38,769 nt of DNA, from positions 1 through 38,769 of IMG/VR virus record IMGVR_UViG_3300022745_000090; one strand, 5' to 3'. Below, in pieces: positions 36,801-38,769 of this stretch. The DNA is from a virus. The notes beneath the pieces were generated by a model. That model worked only from the letters and a program-made list of their open reading frames with translations, was not told where the DNA came from and ran no database searches. How positions within the stretch are numbered: the first letter of the stretch is position 1; each line of letters starts with the position of its first letter. The translations under genes were made by a program, and so were the position numbers.

Positions 36801-38769
36801 TGCTGGAAGTATCGCTTAACCCGCCAAGTCCTTCTGTTGTGTCCTTGCCAAAGTTAGAATCGACGACAGCGGCCTGATCCTCTTTCTTGTTGGTCTTGAT
36901 CGTATCAATGGCAAACATGCCAGCAAAACGCGGGTCTTTCTGGATTTGCTTGATCGTGTTGAGGTCAACGCCCCCTTGAGAAGCGCCTCTGCGAAGGAAC
37001 GCGGCAGCATTGTCAACGGCATCATTGAGCCGCTGTTTTTGTTCAGGATCGGTTGCCTCTTTGGCTTTGGCACGAAGAAAGTTTTGCGCCGCCGCAATCA
37101 GGGTGGTCTGGAAATCACCCATGTATTCGGCGTCAATGGACTTGAGATACTCGCTGTTCAGAACCTCATTTGGAAGTTCTGTGATGTCATCCAGGCTGTC
37201 GGCAATCTCCTTGACGAATTTCTGCGCAAGATCGGCCTTGGCTTTGTAATTCTGCTCTGTGCGCAATGGAGCAACCGGCTCACCTTGGGAATTGGTAAGC
37301 GGATGGCCTTGATACGGAACTGTCTCGCCTGTGATGCGATACTTTTGCAGGTCTGTTTTTTGGCGGTTGATGACATCGCTGCTGATCCTGCTCGCCTTGA
37401 TCGTGGAGGGCATCAGGAGCACTGCCGATGCAGGACCGGAACTGCCAAGACCCATATTGAAATACACGCCATATTTCTCTCCCTGCGCAATCATTGCTTC
37501 GTTGCTTGGAAGATTATTCATCAACATTGCAGCGTCCATTTCATAAAGTTCCTGTACCTGCTCGCCAAACTCACGCTCTGTCAGCGTCGGCATCGTCGCT
37601 TTAACCTCATCGTAGAGTCGATCTAGGCTCACCCAAATGTCGGCAGCTTTCGTCGAAGCACGGTCATAAGCGGAACGGATTTCGTCGCGGATGGATTGAG
37701 GTGATGCCCCTTGCTTCAAAGCAGGGACTTGGGCTGTTTGAGCATCTTCAGGAAGCATTTCCTGATACATCCTGTTCAACTCGTCCATTGCTTCTGGACT
37801 ATTCGCAACCTTGTTTGCCAGGAACGAAGCCCATTGATGAGCAATGCTTGGATCGCTGTAGTGATTCCGAGTAACGCCAAGCAAGCGCTGCCTGTCCTCG
37901 CCGTCTGTATTGGTTAGAATCCATTCCGTTTGCTCCGGGGTTAATTCGGCAATATCGCCTGTTTTGAAGGCAGAAAGCGGAAGATCGCGCTTGATCACCT
38001 TGGCGTTCGGATTCATCTCGTAATACATGGAATTAAGTTCCATGAGGGCATCTTGAGATAAAACCTTGTTGGCAAGGAAGCGATACCACTGATTTGCCAC
38101 ATCAGCGTTTTTGTAATGACTGAATGAAACTCCCAGAGCATCTTGGCGTCCTTTGCCATCCAATTGAGTCAGTGCCCAATCAATGTTTTCGGGCGACATA
38201 TTCTCGATGTCACCAAGTTTTCCCGATGCAGGAGCCTGCGCCGTTGAAAACAACTTGTTCGCCGTCCCTGTGGGCTGCGCGTTGACATCAAACAGGCGCG
38301 AAAGAGCTTTCGGAACCTCCGGCGCTTTCTCGCGTTCGCGCATCGCACGCATGCGTTCTGCCGCGCTGGCAAGCTGGGCGTCGATTGGGTTGGAGTAGGA
38401 AGGGCGAGATTCGCGAATATCCGGCGATGCCGCGTTGAAGCGCTGTGAGACGTTGCCGGAGCCGTCGCGGATTTTGCCGCCCTTAATCAGTGATGTTGGA
38501 TTTGTCTTTGCCCCTTTATCCGTCAAAACAACGACGTGATTGATCAGGCTTGTGCCATGTGGGGCCATCTCACCGCTTAACTCAATGAGTCCATCGCGGT
38601 TCAGCGCTTGGAATGTCCGGGTTAGCTCTGGCGATGCTTGTGAGTTATAGAATGTGGTGTTTGGGAATTGCTGCAAATGAGCCATTACCAATGCCTTGCC
38701 AAGACCCATTCCTTTGAATTTATCAGGAACCGTTACACGCTCAATTCTGCGTGTTTTTGTTACCTGCTT
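33850..38769 (-). CDS. Giant polyvalent virion-type protein (runs off right edge)
   Basis: The frame is open to the window edge, so at least 1639 residues are coded and the true N-terminus lies outside. The visible N-terminus has a GNAT-like acetyl-CoA loop (VTVPDKFKGMGLGKALVMA). Next come two tandem 70-residue repeats, long charged helical regions and, about 300 residues from the end, a membrane-type helix (MFGLLLMFAGMYAI). The C-terminus resembles large polyvalent or internal virion proteins (LPD-like) that enter the host with DNA. The function call is by architecture. Confidence 0.82.
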   Translation of the reverse strand, partial: KQVTKTRRIERVTVPDKFKGMGLGKALVMAHLQQFPNTTFYNSQASPELTRTFQALNRDGLIELSGEMAPHGTSLINHVVVLTDKGAKTNPTSLIKGGKIRDGSGNVSQRFNAASPDIRESRPSYSNPIDAQLASAAERMRAMREREKAPEVPKALSRLFDVNAQPTGTANKLFSTAQAPASGKLGDIENMSPENIDWALTQLDGKGRQDALGVSFSHYKNADVANQWYRFLANKVLSQDALMELNSMYYEMNPNAKVIKRDLPLSAFKTGDIAELTPEQTEWILTNTDGEDRQRLLGVTRNHYSDPSIAHQWASFLANKVANSPEAMDELNRMYQEMLPEDAQTAQVPALKQGASPQSIRDEIRSAYDRASTKAADIWVSLDRLYDEVKATMPTLTEREFGEQVQELYEMDAAMLMNNLPSNEAMIAQGEKYGVYFNMGLGSSGPASAVLLMPSTIKASRISSDVINRQKTDLQKYRITGETVPYQGHPLTNSQGEPVAPLRTEQNYKAKADLAQKFVKEIADSLDDITELPNEVLNSEYLKSIDAEYMGDFQTTLIAAAQNFLRAKAKEATDPEQKQRLNDAVDNAAAFLRRGASQGGVDLNTIKQIQKDPRFAGMFAIDTIKTNKKEDQAAVVDSNFGKDTTEGLGGLSDTSSTEASDDVESLLEQSWLEKAEASLPEKARLLMAKVRGWLAEKAKFLQKRAHVMASILAKGGKLKQSVAANAASNPYDSMTVAELEKELARIDDKISSLDKKIGDALEAIGNELFSSGQADSPQSGKAKAGRIAKATRKETLLKPGKMTALQRLLDKTRDGWAWKDIFTLPKAGQERRRADMLAKVKENEAFKDLKDDEKAQLVELLDQAWIDRKASYLGQKLKADKTLKLPWITNKGAAKKLESATPELLEAFNDGTFNRDTFNAILAKKYGVKPIDEKAMERAEKLAEELQDPELPAPAYAKKADELLKLITATQDLNWAKILNDAWVAAVLAGPRTFFDIGFAALNGLQRILVESTSLASHGDFKTPAQALSRFFGILPQAFKEAAHFIKTGDTSILVNSKDQLSRFLGKGLKGGNPTSTSYQLTHWNKDKEAGATAADKVQGKVLRMIGRFMQTVERILTALDHINATATKYGYLPIAIAQNKKLYDSARLPNESEMQHFRNRAKAYLLEGREPANSQEETALNAWTRHISDEFYHNVQDIVDGASYAGGVAAGTIEPEGIAGDIYDWILEKVTRTAISSDRIKEAAKAMLKDPEVAKHEAYVRYALATMRQLAIYSARNLLGFRFIRFGANKLNDSLSYIPGIGMFRLAEAENYHATKRQMILNNQMFGLLLMFAGMYAIKSIEDEDDPEKRGFDIQGSWDGLSAEQKKQLSDSGKKEYTITFYQNGKPVTLAYKTWPISSMLAAIGTMTDMVKFKREKWDQKQFADRLVAATAIAATSTLDSAALSQFADLVGKSAYQSDPDEAFVKRITRVGTNFAGGFVPRVFKDLDFWLLDDRARKYETVWENLGKEIPIYRQHIGGEKLNIFGEPIRTSRSPWSRAVIETPSDEAYRKLGILNSRDIWMPPSSPEMRTVGTKARRRHLTPEEQNRYIKLVGAGYRKVIEQYGDRAIAMPKERAKAFIADKSKEVRDRAERLAIRP
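37756..38217 (-). repeat. Tandem ~70-residue protein repeat
   Basis: Two units offset by 85 residues: GDIENMSPENIDWALTQLDG...FLANKV...MYYEM and GDIAELTPEQTEWILTNTDG...FLANKV...MYQEM. They share about half their residues, including FLANKV. They lie behind the GNAT-like region and may be substrate- or host-binding modules. Confidence 0.8.

Overview
The window reads as most of the genome of a tailed double-stranded DNA bacteriophage. The phage hallmarks are a large terminase subunit interrupted by an intein, a candidate small terminase subunit, a portal-like protein, a scaffold-like protein and the start of a capsid-like protein. They sit with a DnaB-type helicase, a Sak4-like recombinase with an SSB-like partner, a RuvC-like resolvase and many tiny genes joined by ATGA overlaps. 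A ColE2-type plasmid replicase (14.3-15.2 kb) suggests it can replicate as a plasmid, that is, a phage-plasmid. The host cannot be fixed from the sequence. Shine-Dalgarno sites are sparse, and many starts instead follow an A/C-rich leader of the type AAACGACA-ATG. No tRNA, rRNA, CRISPR array, insertion sequence or integrase gene was found.

Layout. (1) 1-5.1 kb, minus strand: head genes read right to left (portal, small protein, scaffold, truncated capsid), with one plus-strand gene between scaffold and capsid. (2) 5.2-10.1 kb, minus strand: a tightly coupled operon of small genes with an XRE regulator, a winged-helix replication-like protein, Cys-rich proteins and the candidate small terminase. 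A 25-bp inverted repeat with internal dyads lies behind the promoter of the replication-like gene. (3) 10.1-10.4 kb: divergent control region. (4) 10.4-14.1 kb, plus strand: small accessory genes. Every longer intercistronic gap holds a hairpin followed by the A/C-rich start leader, and the run ends at a strong UUCG terminator. (5) 14.25-15.4 kb, minus strand: the replicase with a structured leader. (6) 15.4-25.99 kb, plus strand: early and replication/recombination genes, ending in DnaB. Two minus-strand mini-genes sit at 19.4-19.8 kb. (7) 26-33.3 kb, plus strand: the large terminase, three glycosyltransferase-like genes and an HNH endonuclease. (8) 33.3-38.8 kb, minus strand: a Cys-rich protein and a giant polyvalent virion-type protein that runs off the right edge.

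Both ends of the window are minus-strand virion genes that run off the edge. The late operon therefore probably continues around a circular or circularly permuted map, with the rest of the capsid gene and the tail genes lying outside the window. A plausible scheme is this. Rep and DnaB drive replication. Sak4, SSB and the RuvC-like resolvase process recombination intermediates. TerS and TerL package DNA once TerL has spliced itself. The minus-strand late genes build the virion. The glycosyltransferases may modify the virion or host surface glycans. This scheme is inferred from family resemblance and gene order.
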